Shown: positions 17,546-27,553, numbered from the stretch's first letter. The stretch: 48,666 bases of DNA from Candidimonas sp. (GCA_004297945.1 SCRC01000055.1:1-48666); one strand, 5' to 3'. The notes: generated from the letters alone by a model not told the origin. Made by a program: numbers and translations.

Positions 17546-18148
17546 ATGTCGTATTTTACGTTAGCATCGCGCCCCGGTTGTGGCGCTCGTCGCGGCCACC
17601 TGTTGCGACAGAAGGGCTTTTCCCTTATCGAAGTGTCCATTGTGACGGCCATTGTATTGCTGCTGGCCATCATCGGGATTCCGGCCATAGGCAGTTATGT
17701 CGTCGAAAACAAGGTACCCAAGATAGGTGAAGAGATGGCTCGCTTTATTCTGCAGACCAAGGTGAATGCGCCTAGCGGTTCGGCCACGCCTTATGCAGGC
17801 ATAGGCACGCCGAATTTCGCCAATCAGGTGCGCGAATCCAGCCTGTTCTCTATCTCCGGCAGCGATACTGCGCCCACTGTGCTGCATGGTCTGGGCAATA
17901 GCGGTGAGGTTATGGTGGCGGAGGCGTCGGCCGGAGCGGCCTTCGCCATTACCTTGTCCAAGGTGAATAATGCCGCTTGCCCGTCGATCGCATCCGTGAT
18001 GCAACGGGTGTCCGACATCATCACTATTACCCCTGATGGCGGCACGGCGGCGATCATCAAAGACAGCGCCACCACATACAGTGCGCTGACGGCTGAGGCC
18101 ATCTGCGCCAAGGGCGACGCCAATCAGTTTGTCTTTACCGCCAGCTAG
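17546..18148 (+). CDS. pilS: Type IVb major prepilin PilS
   Basis: Prepilin of 200 residues. A 24-residue basic leader ends RQKG and is followed by the hydrophobic helix FSLIEVSIVTAIVLLL. Predicted cleavage is between G24 and F25, with the conserved Glu at mature position 5. The long leader is of the type IVb kind. Two cysteines near the C-terminus (AACPS and AICAK) can form the pilin D-region disulfide. The SD AAGGAG lies 7 nt before the ATG. No prepilin peptidase gene is in the operon, so processing must rely on an enzyme encoded elsewhere. Confidence 0.88.
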   Translation: MSYFTLASRPGCGARRGHLLRQKGFSLIEVSIVTAIVLLLAIIGIPAIGSYVVENKVPKIGEEMARFILQTKVNAPSGSATPYAGIGTPNFANQVRESSLFSISGSDTAPTVLHGLGNSGEVMVAEASAGAAFAITLSKVNNAACPSIASVMQRVSDIITITPDGGTAAIIKDSATTYSALTAEAICAKGDANQFVFTAS

Positions 18149-18157
18149 GGCCCGCTC

Positions 18158-19180
18158 ATGCATCGCCAGGAAGGGCACGCATTGCTTGAATTGCTGCTGG
18201 CTGCGTTGTTGGCGACCTTGCTGGCTGTTTGGGGGGCGGGGGCGCTGGTGAATCGGCTCAACGATTCCGCCGCCCAGTCCGGCGCGGCCTGGATGCTGAC
18301 GGTAAAAAAGGCGGCGCGATTGTACGTTCAACGCTACGGGCAGACGCTCATCAAGGCTGCGGATTTCACCGAGTTGGCGCATAGGGGCTACGCCAACTGG
18401 TCGACACCCAGTGTGGCGGAGCTTCGCGCCGATGGTCTGTTGTCAGCCGGCTTTCCCGAGCATGGGCCGCGGTCCATGACGGTGTCGGTGCTGCTGATGC
18501 GCCGCGCAACGTGTCCGGGGGCCGATTGCCGTGTGGATGTCTTGCTCTACAGCAATCAGGCACTGGTGCAGCGCGGCTCGCAGCCCGTTGATGAAACAAT
18601 GATGGCGCAGTGGCTGCTGGCTTCCGAGGGCTGGGGTGGAACGGTGTCCGGACGGCGTCCTGATCATATTGCCGGCGCAACGTTTGGCTTTGCCAATCCG
18701 CCCGTTTCGGGCATGGCGGCTTTGCCGGTGGGTACTCTGGCCCTGGCTATTACGGCCGAGCAACTTGATTCCCTGGACTATTTGCGCGTGGGCGATGAGC
18801 GCAATCCCGATTTTCGCGGCGTGGCCAACGTGGCTGGAGACATCAACTCGGGTGGATCCCTGTCGGCCCAGACGTATCTGAAGCTGGGTGCTCAGGAAAC
18901 CGCGTTTACCTCGTGTAGTGAAAATGGCGCGGTGGCTCGCCAGCATTACGGCGGGCTTTTGGTTTGCCGCGATCATTTGTGGCGCCTCGGCGGAGGAGGG
19001 GGAGGAGGTTTTTCCGTCAATACGCTGTATGGCTGCCGCAGCAGCAGCGGTATTCCAACGGCCAATCCGGTTACCGGCGCGTGTAGTTGCCCACTGGATT
19101 ATTCCATGGTTGCGATTTCCGACAGCGGCAACCATCCGCCTCCCGACGGGCGCACCACGGGGTATATCTGCGTGGAATAA
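18158..19180 (+). CDS. pilV: Minor pilin / tip adhesin, PilV-like
   Basis: 340 residues. A short leader ends with QEG and a prepilin helix follows (HALLELLLAALLATLLAVW), with predicted cleavage after G6 and Glu at mature position 5. The size, the last position in the operon and a C-terminal cysteine-rich head match PilV, the R64 tip adhesin. Seven consecutive glycines (278-284) separate the body from a 56-residue head (285-340) with four cysteines (YGCR, GACSCP, YICVE). In R64 the head is exchanged by a shufflon. Here no inverted repeats or recombinase gene follow, so the head is fixed. The operon ends here, 62 nt before alaS. Confidence 0.78.
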   Translation: MHRQEGHALLELLLAALLATLLAVWGAGALVNRLNDSAAQSGAAWMLTVKKAARLYVQRYGQTLIKAADFTELAHRGYANWSTPSVAELRADGLLSAGFPEHGPRSMTVSVLLMRRATCPGADCRVDVLLYSNQALVQRGSQPVDETMMAQWLLASEGWGGTVSGRRPDHIAGATFGFANPPVSGMAALPVGTLALAITAEQLDSLDYLRVGDERNPDFRGVANVAGDINSGGSLSAQTYLKLGAQETAFTSCSENGAVARQHYGGLLVCRDHLWRLGGGGGGGFSVNTLYGCRSSSGIPTANPVTGACSCPLDYSMVAISDSGNHPPPDGRTTGYICVE

Positions 19181-19202
19181 GCTGGTTTTTGGCAACACCC
19201 TC

Positions 19203-19208
19203 TATAAT
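19203..19208 (+). promoter_or_regulatory. Candidate -10 box of alaS
   Basis: A perfect TATAAT lies 34 nt before the alaS ATG. No good -35 hexamer is found at 16-18 nt upstream. The placement right after pilV gives alaS its own start independent of the pilus operon. Confidence 0.5.
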
Positions 19209-19242
19209 CGACCGTTACCCATTAAATTAGCGCCTTTCCGTA

Positions 19243-21867
19243 ATGAAAACCTCCGAAATCCGTCAGAAATTCCTATCGTTTTTTGAGTCCAAGGGCCATC
19301 ACATCGTACCCTCGTCCTCGCTTGTGCCGGGTAACGATCCCACCTTGCTGTTTACCAATTCCGGCATGGTGCAATTCAAAGACGTGTTCACCGGCAAGGA
19401 AACCCGCCCCTACAAACGCGCTGCCAGCTCGCAGCGTTGCGTGCGCGCCGGAGGCAAGCATAACGATCTCGAGAATGTGGGTTACACCGCCAGGCATCAT
19501 ACTTTTTTCGAGATGCTGGGCAACTTCAGCTTCGGCGACTACTTCAAGCGCGAAGCCATACACAACGCCTGGGAGCTGTTGACCACTGTTTACAAGTTGC
19601 CGGCGGAGAAACTCTGGGTCACGGTGTATCAGGAAGATGATGAAGCCTATGAGATCTGGGCTCGCGAAATCGGCGTACCCGTCGAGCGTATCGTGCGTAT
19701 AGGCGACAACAAGGGCGCGCGTTATGCGTCCGACAATTTCTGGCAAATGGCCGATACCGGCCCATGCGGGCCGTGTTCCGAAATTTTCTACGATCACGGT
19801 CCTGAAATTTGGGGTGGGCCTCCGGGATCCCCCGACGAAGACGGCGATCGCTACATCGAGATCTGGAATCTGGTGTTCATGCAGTTCGAACGCGATGCGG
19901 CCGGCAATATGCCCAGCCTGCCCAAGCCCTGCGTCGACACCGGCATGGGGCTGGAGCGAATCGCGGCGGTCATGCAGCATGTTCATTCCAATTATGAAAT
20001 TGACTTGTTCCAGGCGCTGATCAAGGCGGCAGCACGCGAAACCGGCACAAGCGACCTGGGTAATAATTCGCTCAAGGTGATTGCCGATCATATCCGTGCT
20101 TGCGGTTTTCTGGTGGTCGACGGGGTTATTCCCGGCAATGAAGGGCGCAGCTATGTATTGCGACGCATTGTGCGCCGCGCCTTGCGTCACGGCTACAAGC
20201 TGGGCCAGTCGCAACCCTTCTTCTACCGCCTGGTGGCCGACCTGGTCGTCCAAATGGGTCAGGCTTATCCCGAGCTGGCCAAAAACCAGGCGCGCGTGGA
20301 ACAGGTCTTGAAGCAGGAAGAAGAACGCTTTAGCGAAACTCTGGAGCACGGCATGAAAATCCTCGATACGGCGCTGGCAAGTGTTCCGGAAAAAGGCGTG
20401 CTGGATGGCCAGACCTTGTTCACCCTCTATGACACTTATGGGTTCCCGGTAGACCTGACCGCCGATATCTGCCGCGAGCGCGAGGTTGAGGTCGATCTCG
20501 ACGGCTTTGAGCAGTCCATGACGCGCCAGCGCGAACAGGCGCGGGCGGCAGGCAAATTCAAGGCGGCCGAAGGGCTGCGTTATCAAGGCGCGCAAACACA
20601 ATTCGACGGTTATGAGCACCAGCAGGGTCGCGGGCAAGTCGTCGCCTTGTATGTGGGCGGTGCTGCGGTCGATTTTGTGGCCGATGGCCAGGAGGCCATC
20701 GTGGTGCTTGACACCACGCCTTTTTATGCGGAGTCCGGCGGCCAAGTGGGCGATACAGGTACGCTGAATACGGGGGCCGTGTGTTTCCATGTGGCCGACA
20801 CGCGAAAAATTCAGAATGGCGTGTTCGGCCATCATGGCCGCCTGTTGGGAGGCTCGTTGAAAGTGGGGGATTCGCTCGACGCGCAGGTCGATGCCGCGCG
20901 TCGCGCCCGGATCATGCGCAATCACTCGGCCACGCATCTTATGCACAAGGCCTTGCGTCAGGTGTTGGGCACTCATGTGCAGCAGCGCGGCTCGCTGGTG
21001 GATCCTGACAAGACCCGTTTCGATTTTGCGCACGATGCGCCCATGTCCGCGCCGCAAATCCTGCAAGTCGAACAGATCGTCAACGCCGAAGTCCTGGCCA
21101 ATCAAGCGGTCAGTGCTCGTGTCATGGCTTACGATGAAGCCGTCAAAGGCGGCGCCATGGCCTTGTTTGGCGAAAAATACGGCGATACCGTGCGCGTGCT
21201 CGACATCGGCTTTTCACGTGAACTATGCGGCGGTACGCATGTCAGCCGCACCGGCGATATCGGCTTGTTCAAGATTCTTTCCGAAGGTGGTGTAGCTTCT
21301 GGGGTGCGTCGCATCGAAGCGATTACCGGAGACAACGCCCTGAGCTGGGTGCAGCAAATCAATGCCACGCTACAGCACGCGGCAGCCCTTATGAAATCAC
21401 CACCCTCCGAGCTGGCCGAGCGCATTGTCTTGCTGCAAGGCCAGATTAAGACGGTCGAGCACGATCTTGACCATGCCCGCGGCAAGTTGGCTTCGTTGGC
21501 GGGTCAGGACCTGGCAGGGCAGGCCGTGGCTTTGTCGGGACATTCCAAGTTATTGGTGGCGCACATGAATGGTACGGATCCCAAGGCGCTGCGTGGCCTG
21601 GTCGATCAGCTTAAAGATCGCCTCAAGTCGGGTGTCGTGTTGCTGGCCGCCGAGGCCGATGGAAAAATCAGCTTGGTGGCGGGCGTCACCCCCGACTTGC
21701 TCGGTAAGGTCAAGGCTGGCGACTTGGTTGGCGCCGTAGCGGCCCAGGTGGGCGGCAAGGGTGGTGGGCGTCCCGACATGGCGATGGGCGGGGGCGCCGA
21801 CCTGGCTGCGCTGGCGGGGGCGATGTCAGGCGTCGAGGCCTGGGTGCGCGGGCGCATGGGCGCCTAG
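19243..21867 (+). CDS. alaS: Alanyl-tRNA synthetase
   Basis: Charges tRNA-Ala, with editing of mischarged Ser and Gly. It has 874 residues, the full bacterial length. The catalytic core begins with [18 protein letters not shown] and [13 protein letters not shown]. The editing domain shows the zinc-binding HSATH (561-565) and the CGGTH motif (662-666). The C-terminal DHHA1-type domain with [15 protein letters not shown] closes the protein. The ATG at 19243 is preceded by a TATAAT box. A tusA-like gene follows after 12 nt. Confidence 0.98.
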   Translation: MKTSEIRQKFLSFFESKGHHIVPSSSLVPGNDPTLLFTNSGMVQFKDVFTGKETRPYKRAASSQRCVRAGGKHNDLENVGYTARHHTFFEMLGNFSFGDYFKREAIHNAWELLTTVYKLPAEKLWVTVYQEDDEAYEIWAREIGVPVERIVRIGDNKGARYASDNFWQMADTGPCGPCSEIFYDHGPEIWGGPPGSPDEDGDRYIEIWNLVFMQFERDAAGNMPSLPKPCVDTGMGLERIAAVMQHVHSNYEIDLFQALIKAAARETGTSDLGNNSLKVIADHIRACGFLVVDGVIPGNEGRSYVLRRIVRRALRHGYKLGQSQPFFYRLVADLVVQMGQAYPELAKNQARVEQVLKQEEERFSETLEHGMKILDTALASVPEKGVLDGQTLFTLYDTYGFPVDLTADICREREVEVDLDGFEQSMTRQREQARAAGKFKAAEGLRYQGAQTQFDGYEHQQGRGQVVALYVGGAAVDFVADGQEAIVVLDTTPFYAESGGQVGDTGTLNTGAVCFHVADTRKIQNGVFGHHGRLLGGSLKVGDSLDAQVDAARRARIMRNHSATHLMHKALRQVLGTHVQQRGSLVDPDKTRFDFAHDAPMSAPQILQVEQIVNAEVLANQAVSARVMAYDEAVKGGAMALFGEKYGDTVRVLDIGFSRELCGGTHVSRTGDIGLFKILSEGGVASGVRRIEAITGDNALSWVQQINATLQHAAALMKSPPSELAERIVLLQGQIKTVEHDLDHARGKLASLAGQDLAGQAVALSGHSKLLVAHMNGTDPKALRGLVDQLKDRLKSGVVLLAAEADGKISLVAGVTPDLLGKVKAGDLVGAVAAQVGGKGGGRPDMAMGGGADLAALAGAMSGVEAWVRGRMGA

Positions 21868-21879
21868 GAGCTGTGTAAG

Positions 21880-22128
21880 ATGAACGACACTACCGTGGTG
21901 CCTAATCCTGATCTCGTGGTCGATGCCTCGGGTCTGAAATGTCCTTTGCCTATTTTGCGCGCCAAAAAGGCGCTGGCCCATTTGCACAGCGGCCAGGTGC
22001 TTGAAGTAATCACTACCGACCAGCACGCGATCCGCGATTTTCAGGCCTTTGCCAAACAAACCGGCAATACACTGCTCGCCCAGGTCGAATCCGAGGCCAA
22101 CGCCACGCACTTTCTGGCGCGTCGGTAG
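21880..22128 (+). CDS. TusA/SirA-family sulfur-carrier protein
   Basis: 82 residues. The family signature is present: DASGLKCPLPILRAKKAL with the acceptor Cys at 21 in CPLP (21-24), and the alternating strand/helix end VITTDQHAIRDFQAF. TusA relays persulfide sulfur for tRNA thiolation and cofactor synthesis, but the family also includes paralogues of other roles, so I do not assign tusA firmly. It lies 12 nt after alaS and is probably co-transcribed. REP sequences follow its stop. Confidence 0.88.
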   Translation: MNDTTVVPNPDLVVDASGLKCPLPILRAKKALAHLHSGQVLEVITTDQHAIRDFQAFAKQTGNTLLAQVESEANATHFLARR

Positions 22129-22157
22129 TTTGCAGGGCCTCCTTTTGGCGCTACCCC

Positions 22158-22250
22158 TGTAGCGGCAGCCCTTGTGGCTGCCATCCATGCAATAATCCAT
22201 AGATGCGTTTTGGCTATCGATGATTTTGCAGTACCCCTTGTGGCTGCCAT
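22158..22250. repeat. REP-like palindrome plus degenerate half copy
   Basis: A full AGCC/GGCT-type copy lies at 22158-22184. A partial copy (only the CCCCTTGTGGCTGCC part) lies at 22231-22250. They separate the tusA-like gene from the rpsP promoter. Confidence 0.75.
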
Positions 22251-22281
22251 CCCCGCCAAACGCCCACTCTCTCCATTCCGC

Positions 22282-22311
22282 TTGCGTGATTTCTGGCAAA
22301 AGTGCTAGAAT
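22282..22311 (+). promoter_or_regulatory. Candidate rpsP operon promoter
   Basis: TTGCGT (22282-22287), an 18-base spacer and TAGAAT (22306-22311) lie 36 nt upstream of the rpsP ATG. Both boxes match 4-5 of 6 consensus bases. Confidence 0.5.
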
Positions 22312-22346
22312 CTTTTGTTTTTCGCAATACTTTCAAAGGATTACCA

Positions 22347-22601
22347 ATGGTTGTGATTCGTCTAGCCCGTGGCGGCTCGAAGAAGCGTCCGTTTTACAAC
22401 GTTGTTGCAGCCGATTCGCGTAATCGTCGCGATGGTCGTTTTATTGAGCGCGTAGGGTTTTACAACCCTGTTGCCAACGAAGGGCAGGAAAACCTGCGTT
22501 TGGCTTTGGATCGCGTTAAATACTGGGCTGACAATGGCGCACAGGTTTCGCCTGCTGTTTCGCGTTTGGTCAAAGCGTTCTCCGCCAAAGCGGCTGCGTG
22601 A
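22347..22601 (+). CDS. rpsP: Small ribosomal subunit protein bS16
   Basis: 84 residues, starting [17 protein letters not shown] and containing [21 protein letters not shown], which are diagnostic of bS16. It binds 16S rRNA early in 30S assembly. The SD AAAGGA lies 7 nt before the ATG. An upstream ATG in frame (22302) lies before the promoter -10 and is rejected. It is the first gene of the rpsP-rimM-trmD group. Confidence 0.97.
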   Translation: MVVIRLARGGSKKRPFYNVVAADSRNRRDGRFIERVGFYNPVANEGQENLRLALDRVKYWADNGAQVSPAVSRLVKAFSAKAAA

Positions 22602-22645
22602 AGAACGCGTGATTGTGTGCCGTATCCTGGCGCTTGATTAACGCT

Positions 22646-23263
22646 ATGCCTGGTAATCGAGACAAGGTAGCGCCCGAAGATCTTGTCGAGTTGGGGCGGA
22701 TCGTGTCGGCATACGGCATCATGGGCTGGGTAAAGATTGCCCCGCATTCGGCGCAGGCCGAAGTCTTGCTTGCCGCTAAAGGCTGGTGGTTAAAAGCGCC
22801 CGTTCCCATTTTAGGGGACGCGGGCGCTTCGTCGCATGCGCAGGCGGCGCGGGTGCTGGACTGTCGCACGCAGGGTGCTACGCTGGTGGCGCAGCTTGAT
22901 CTGGCGCCGGACCGAAACGGGGCCGAGGCGCTCAAGGGCTATACCGTCTGGGTTTCGCGCGGTCTGTTTCCACCCTCGGCCGACGACGAATATTACTGGG
23001 TCGACCTGATAGGCTGCCGCCTCTTTGGCCAGAGTAACGGGCAGTCCAGTCTTATCGGCGAGGTGCTCGAAGTGATTGATAACGGCGCCCATGCTGTGTT
23101 GCGTGTTGGGCGTGCAGTCATCGGCGAGCAGGGGGCTTTGACGTTTTTGCCGGGCTCCGGCGGCCGCGCCCTGGAAGTGCTGGTGCCTTTTGTTCGTGCT
23201 CATGTTCAGGCCGTTGATATCCTGGGCAAACGCATTGAAAGCGATTGGCCTGTTGAATTCTGA
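22646..23263 (+). CDS. rimM: Ribosome maturation factor RimM
   Basis: 205 residues from the ATG at 22646. The frame is also open from a TTG at 22613, but the ATG start gives the usual RimM opening LVELGRIVSAYGIMGWVKI. The PRC-barrel half is visible in EYYWVDLIGC and VLVPFVRAHVQAVD. It binds bS19 and uS13 and matures the 30S head. The proposed repeat-bounded element at 23347-23445 separates it from trmD, where these genes normally sit close together. Confidence 0.95.
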   Translation: MPGNRDKVAPEDLVELGRIVSAYGIMGWVKIAPHSAQAEVLLAAKGWWLKAPVPILGDAGASSHAQAARVLDCRTQGATLVAQLDLAPDRNGAEALKGYTVWVSRGLFPPSADDEYYWVDLIGCRLFGQSNGQSSLIGEVLEVIDNGAHAVLRVGRAVIGEQGALTFLPGSGGRALEVLVPFVRAHVQAVDILGKRIESDWPVEF

Positions 23264-23346
23264 TTCCGGCTTATATCGGCCGCGTGTTTTGTCGGTTTGG
23301 CTTATTGCGGATAGGATGCGTTCGGTGCTTTGCGTTCACGACTGAT

Positions 23347-23445
23347 CTAGGGAACCTCTGAATACGTCGAGCGGCAAGCAGGCGCTGCAGACCGCCTGAA
23401 TCCGCAGAAGCATGCGACGCGGGGACTTGTTCAGAGATTCCCTAG
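23347..23445. mobile_element. 99-bp MITE-like element with 22-bp inverted ends
   Basis: The left end (23347-23368) and the reverse complement of the right end (23424-23445) match at 19 of 22 bases; the first 16 show one mismatch. Both ends begin with CTAG, which could be a 4-bp target duplication of a palindromic site, leaving a 91-bp core (23351-23441). There is no coding capacity. Size, inverted ends and position within a normally tight operon fit a miniature inverted-repeat transposable element. The ends look like those of IS5-type elements in my memory, but this is not verified. I saw no other copy in the window. Confidence 0.7.
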
Positions 23446-23466
23446 AGATGGAATAAGGACATTGTC

Positions 23467-24303
23467 ATGCGTTTTGACGTCGTGTCGCTGTTTCCCGACA
23501 TGTTTGGCGTGGTTCGCGATCAGGGTGTGACGGGTCGCGCTCATAAGCACGGGCTGTGGTCCTTGGGGCTTTGGAACCCACGCGATTTTACCCACGATGT
23601 CCATCGAACCGTCGATGACCGCCCCTATGGCGGCGGCCCCGGCATGGTTATGATGGCCGATCCCCTTGAACAATCGGTTAAGGCGGCGCTCGCGCAGCGC
23701 CAGGCGTTTGTCGATACGACGCTCGCCCTGAATGAATTGAATGTGCTGGGCGTGGCCGACAAGGCTCGGCCTGTGCCTGGAGGTCCCACATCTGTCCTGC
23801 TGATGAGCCCCACGGGCCGTCGTTTCGATCAGTCCATGGCGGCGCGACTACGGGATGCGGGTGGGGCGATTCTGGTTTGCGGCCGCTACGAGGGCATAGA
23901 CCAGCGTTTTGTTGATCGTTGTATTACCGAGGAAGTATCTATCGGCGACTTTGTCCTGTCGGGCGGCGAAATTCCCGCCTTGGCGATTATCGATAGCGTG
24001 GTGCGCTTGTTGCCCGGCGCCTTGAATGACGCCGACTCCGCATTGCAGGACTCGTTTAATGTGGCGTTGGACGGCCTGCTCGATTGCCCTCATTACACGC
24101 GGCCCGAACACTATCAGGGCCAGACCGTGCCGGCCGAATTGCTCTCGGGGCACCATATTAATATTGCATTATGGCGACGCCGGCAGTCTCTGGAATTAAC
24201 CGCCCGCCGCCGCCCCGACCTGATCGCGCAGGCTCGCCTGGCAGGGCTGCTTTCGAGGGCGGATGAACAGTTCTTGGCCGGGCTGGTTGACGATTCGAAA
24301 TAG
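23467..24303 (+). CDS. trmD: tRNA (guanine-37-N1)-methyltransferase
   Basis: Uses SAM to methylate G37 of tRNAs and prevents +1 frameshifting. It has 278 residues. The SPOUT trefoil-knot region is visible: [13 protein letters not shown] (C138, GRYEGID 139-145) and [24 protein letters not shown]. The N-terminus [13 protein letters not shown] and the RPYGGGPGM segment are typical. An SD-like AAGGA lies 10 nt before the ATG. In most relatives rplS follows trmD; here a REP pair and the convergent valS follow instead. Confidence 0.97.
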   Translation: MRFDVVSLFPDMFGVVRDQGVTGRAHKHGLWSLGLWNPRDFTHDVHRTVDDRPYGGGPGMVMMADPLEQSVKAALAQRQAFVDTTLALNELNVLGVADKARPVPGGPTSVLLMSPTGRRFDQSMAARLRDAGGAILVCGRYEGIDQRFVDRCITEEVSIGDFVLSGGEIPALAIIDSVVRLLPGALNDADSALQDSFNVALDGLLDCPHYTRPEHYQGQTVPAELLSGHHINIALWRRRQSLELTARRRPDLIAQARLAGLLSRADEQFLAGLVDDSK

Positions 24304-24316
24304 CGCGGTACGCCTT

Positions 24317-24402
24317 TGTAGCGGCAGCCCTTGTGGTTGCCATCTGCGCAATAACCTGCGCCTCATTTATCAAAAACGGCACCCACGAGGGGTGCCGCTG
24401 CA
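24317..24402. repeat. REP-like inverted pair between convergent trmD and valS
   Basis: A forward AGCC-type copy (24317-24343) and a reverse ACCC-type copy (24377-24402) face each other in the 129-nt gap between the trmD stop and the valS stop. The placement suits a bidirectional transcription barrier or mRNA 3' protection, but there is no T-run. Confidence 0.78.
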
Positions 24403-24432
24403 AATTCTGGCGCCGCAAAATTGCAATACCTA

Positions 24433-27297
24433 TCACGCCGGCCCGGCATCCGCCAGCTTGTTGAACTGTTCTTCGATTTTGTTCAAGGTGTCGGTAAATT
24501 GCGCGACGCGAATTTTTTCCTGTTCGATGACTGCGGCGGGGGCACGCTCGACGAAGTTGGCATTGGACAGCTTGCCTTGCGCCTTGGTGATTTCAGCCTT
24601 GATGCGGTCGATTTCCTTGCCCAGGCGCAGTCGTTCGGCGGCGACGTCGATTTCCACATGCAACATCAGTTGCGTGGCGCCCACCACCTGAACCGGCGCG
24701 CCCAAATCGGGCAGGCGCGTCACGATGGAGACCTGGCTTAGCTTGGCCAGCGCGGCCAGATAGTCGCGGTTGCGTTCCAGCATGGCTTGTTCGCCCAGCG
24801 CGATCAAGGGCACCCGCTGCGCGGGGGACAGATTCATTTCGCCGCGCAGTGCGCGCACGGCCTCGACCTGCGCTTTAAGTTCGGCAACCTGCGCTTCGGC
24901 CAGCTCGTCGATGCGGTTGGGTTGGGCGAGGGGATAGGCTTGAATCGAAATACTGGTTTCCTGACCCGGTTGCAGCTTCCCGGCGGCCAGCGCTACTTTT
25001 TGCCAGAGTTCCTCGGTAATAAAGGGAATGATGGGATGCGCCAGGCGCAGCACGGCCTCGAGCACGCGTATCAAGGTGCGGCGCGTGCCCAGTTGTTGGG
25101 CGGGCGTGCCGGTCTGGATTTGCACCTTGGCCAGCTCCACATACCAGTCGCAATATTCGTCCCACACGTAGCGGTACAGCGCGTTGGCGATATTGTCGAA
25201 ACGGTATTCTTCAAAGCCGCGCTGCACGTCGTTTTCGAGACGCTGCAACTGGCTGATGATCCAGCGGTCGGCAAATGAGGTTTCGCCCGGTTCCGCGCCA
25301 TTCAATACATGGCCTTCGGTATTCATCAGGACAAAGCGCGTGGCGTTCCAGAGCTTGTTGCAAAAGTTGCGGTAGCCTTCGCAGCGTTTGAGGTCGAAAT
25401 TGATATTGCGGCCCAGTGTGGCGTAGGCAGCCATGGTAAAGCGCAGGGCATCGGTGCCGTAGGCGGGAAAGCCCTGGGGATAGTCCTTGCGGGTTTTCTT
25501 CTCGATGCTGGCCGTCTGCCTGGGGTTCATCAGCCCTGAGGTTCGCTTGACCAGCAGGTCGGGCAATTCTATGCCGTCGATCAGGTCTACCGGATCGATG
25601 GTATTGCCCTTGGACTTGCTCATTTTCTTGCCATCCATATCGCACACCAGACCGTGCACGTACACGTCGCGAAACGGCACATGGCCGGTCAAGTGCATGC
25701 TCATCATGACCATGCGGGCGACCCAGAAGAAAATGATATCGAAGCCCGTGACCAGCACGCTGGAAGGCAGGTAGCGGGCCAGATCGGGGGTTTGATCCGG
25801 CCAGCCCATATCGGTAAACGGCACCAGGGCCGAGGAAAACCACGTGTCGAGTACGTCCGGGTCGCGTATCAGCGGGCCGCCCACCCCCGCTGCCGTAGCC
25901 TTGCTGCGGGCTTCCTCTTCGTTCCTGGCGACGAAAATTTGCCCGTCTTGGGCATACCAGGCCGGAATCTGATGGCCCCACCAGAGCTGGCGCGAAATGC
26001 ACCAGTCCTGGATTTTTTCGAGCCATTGCTGGTAAGTGGTCGTCCAGTTTTCGGGATAGAAACGCACCCGCCCGTCGGCCACGGCCTCGAGAGCCACCTC
26101 GGTGATGCTTTTCCCCGGATTGATGGCGTCGGCTGGCGCGGGTTTGGTCATGGCGACAAACCATTGATCGGTCAGCAAAGGCTCGATAATGGTATTGGTT
26201 CGATCACCGCGTGGCACCATCAACTTGTGCGCGCGCACAGCATTTAGCAGGCCTTGGGCGTCTAGATCAGCCACGATTTTCTGGCGTGCCTCAAAGCGAT
26301 CCAGGCCGCGATAGGCGGGAGGGCAGTCGTTGCTTATTCTGGCCTCTAGCGTCAGCACGCTGATCATGGCCAGCCCATGGCGCTGGCCGACCGCGTAATC
26401 GTTGAAATCATGCGCGGGCGTGACTTTGACCACGCCGGTGCCAAATTCGCGATCAACGTAATCGTCGCCTATGATGGGAATTTCCCGATCACACAAGGGC
26501 AGCAGGACGCGGCCTCCGATCAGGTGGGCGTAGCGCTCGTCCTCGGGGTGCACCATCACTGCGACATCGCCCAACATGGTTTCGGGCCTGGTAGTGGCTA
26601 CTACCAGATGGGTCAGTTCGCCCTGCGCGTCGATCAGCGGGTAGCGGATTTCCCACATGAAGCCGTCTTCTTCCTCGCTCACGACTTCGAGGTCGGACAC
26701 GGCAGTGCCTAAAACCGGATCCCAGTTGACGAGGCGTTTGCCGCGGTAGATCAGGCCTTGCTCGTGTAGCCGTACAAAAGTTTCGATGACGCCGCGCGAC
26801 AGCTTGTCATCCATGGTGAAGTATTCGCGCTCCCAGTCGGCAGAAGACCCCAGGCGGCGAAACTGCTCGGTGATGGCGCTGCCCGATTTCTGCTTCCATT
26901 CCCAGACTTTTTCAACGAATTGCGCGCGCCCCAGGTCGTGACGTGACACGTTCTGCGCATCGAGCTGACGCTCGACCACGATTTGCGTCGCAATACCTGC
27001 GTGATCTGTACCGGGCACGAAAACAGTATCGTCGCCGCGCATGCGGTGGTAGCGGATCAGCCCGTCCATCACCGTTTGATTAAATGCATGACCCATGTGC
27101 AGCGTGCCGGTCACGTTGGGCGGCGGAAACTGGATGACGTAAGGCTGGCTGGAGTGTCCGGGCGCCGGCGGTACATGCTGCCCGCCTTCGAAATAGCCGC
27201 CGCGCTCCCATTGCTTGTACCAGCGCGATTCAATCTCGGCCGGTTCAAAGCTTTTGGATAGTTGGGAGGCGTCGGGGATAGCGGAATTCGTGGTCAT
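24433..27297 (-). CDS. valS: Valyl-tRNA synthetase
   Basis: 954 residues, class I synthetase with CP1 editing domain. The HIGH motif appears as GTLHMGH (64-70; HMGH 67-70) after PPPNVTG. The KMSKS motif is at 558-562. The editing-domain segments [13 protein letters not shown] and the C-terminal coiled-coil typical of ValS ([19 protein letters not shown]) are present. It reads opposite to its neighbours, with the start at 27297 facing ndk. Confidence 0.98.
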   Translation of the reverse strand: MTTNSAIPDASQLSKSFEPAEIESRWYKQWERGGYFEGGQHVPPAPGHSSQPYVIQFPPPNVTGTLHMGHAFNQTVMDGLIRYHRMRGDDTVFVPGTDHAGIATQIVVERQLDAQNVSRHDLGRAQFVEKVWEWKQKSGSAITEQFRRLGSSADWEREYFTMDDKLSRGVIETFVRLHEQGLIYRGKRLVNWDPVLGTAVSDLEVVSEEEDGFMWEIRYPLIDAQGELTHLVVATTRPETMLGDVAVMVHPEDERYAHLIGGRVLLPLCDREIPIIGDDYVDREFGTGVVKVTPAHDFNDYAVGQRHGLAMISVLTLEARISNDCPPAYRGLDRFEARQKIVADLDAQGLLNAVRAHKLMVPRGDRTNTIIEPLLTDQWFVAMTKPAPADAINPGKSITEVALEAVADGRVRFYPENWTTTYQQWLEKIQDWCISRQLWWGHQIPAWYAQDGQIFVARNEEEARSKATAAGVGGPLIRDPDVLDTWFSSALVPFTDMGWPDQTPDLARYLPSSVLVTGFDIIFFWVARMVMMSMHLTGHVPFRDVYVHGLVCDMDGKKMSKSKGNTIDPVDLIDGIELPDLLVKRTSGLMNPRQTASIEKKTRKDYPQGFPAYGTDALRFTMAAYATLGRNINFDLKRCEGYRNFCNKLWNATRFVLMNTEGHVLNGAEPGETSFADRWIISQLQRLENDVQRGFEEYRFDNIANALYRYVWDEYCDWYVELAKVQIQTGTPAQQLGTRRTLIRVLEAVLRLAHPIIPFITEELWQKVALAAGKLQPGQETSISIQAYPLAQPNRIDELAEAQVAELKAQVEAVRALRGEMNLSPAQRVPLIALGEQAMLERNRDYLAALAKLSQVSIVTRLPDLGAPVQVVGATQLMLHVEIDVAAERLRLGKEIDRIKAEITKAQGKLSNANFVERAPAAVIEQEKIRVAQFTDTLNKIEEQFNKLADAGPA

Positions 27298-27309
27298 GGT
27301 GGATGGTGA

Positions 27310-27337
27310 GTTTTAAACAGGCGTGGCGATGTGTCAA
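27310..27337 (-). promoter_or_regulatory. Candidate valS promoter
   Basis: On the minus strand a perfect TTGACA (27332-27337) is followed after 16 bases by TAAAAC (27310-27315). Transcription would start only a few bases before the valS ATG. The rest of the 256-nt divergent gap to ndk shows a weak CCCAA/TTGGG hairpin (27480-27493) and no clear ndk promoter. Confidence 0.4.
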
Positions 27338-27553
27338 AAGGCTTGACTATATAGGAAAGCCGCGCGGTGCGTGGCCGGGCTCGGCCAGAAAAGGGTCGGC
27401 CGGGTGTCTGTCATGCGCATTTTTCATCCTGGATTTTAGGGCGTAGCGGCGAGTCTTTCGCATGTTAAAATGCTTGGTTCCCAAAAACTTGGGTAAAGCT
27501 GTTGTTTTTATTGAAAAAACTGGTTTTCGTAATATTTACATTCTGGAGCTTAA

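Noticed and set aside
18989-19009. Phase-variable G tract in pilV
   Set aside because: The glycine codons are mixed (GGC, GGA, GGG, GGT) and the longest single run is five G, too short to suggest frequent slippage.
10304-19180. Type II secretion system
   Set aside because: The secretin is a PilN-type lipoprotein, PilO2 and PilP-type genes are present, and only two prepilins are encoded. GspC, GspL and GspM homologues are absent.
19273-21105. 610-codon open frame on the minus strand opposite alaS
   Set aside because: It lies fully antisense to a complete alaS, has no recognisable domain, and is explained by the codon bias of high-G+C DNA. The same holds for 775-1695 opposite rho and 5020-6072 opposite parC.
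22613-22645. TTG start of rimM adding 11 residues
   Set aside because: The added residues have no family similarity, and the ATG at 22646 gives the usual RimM N-terminus.
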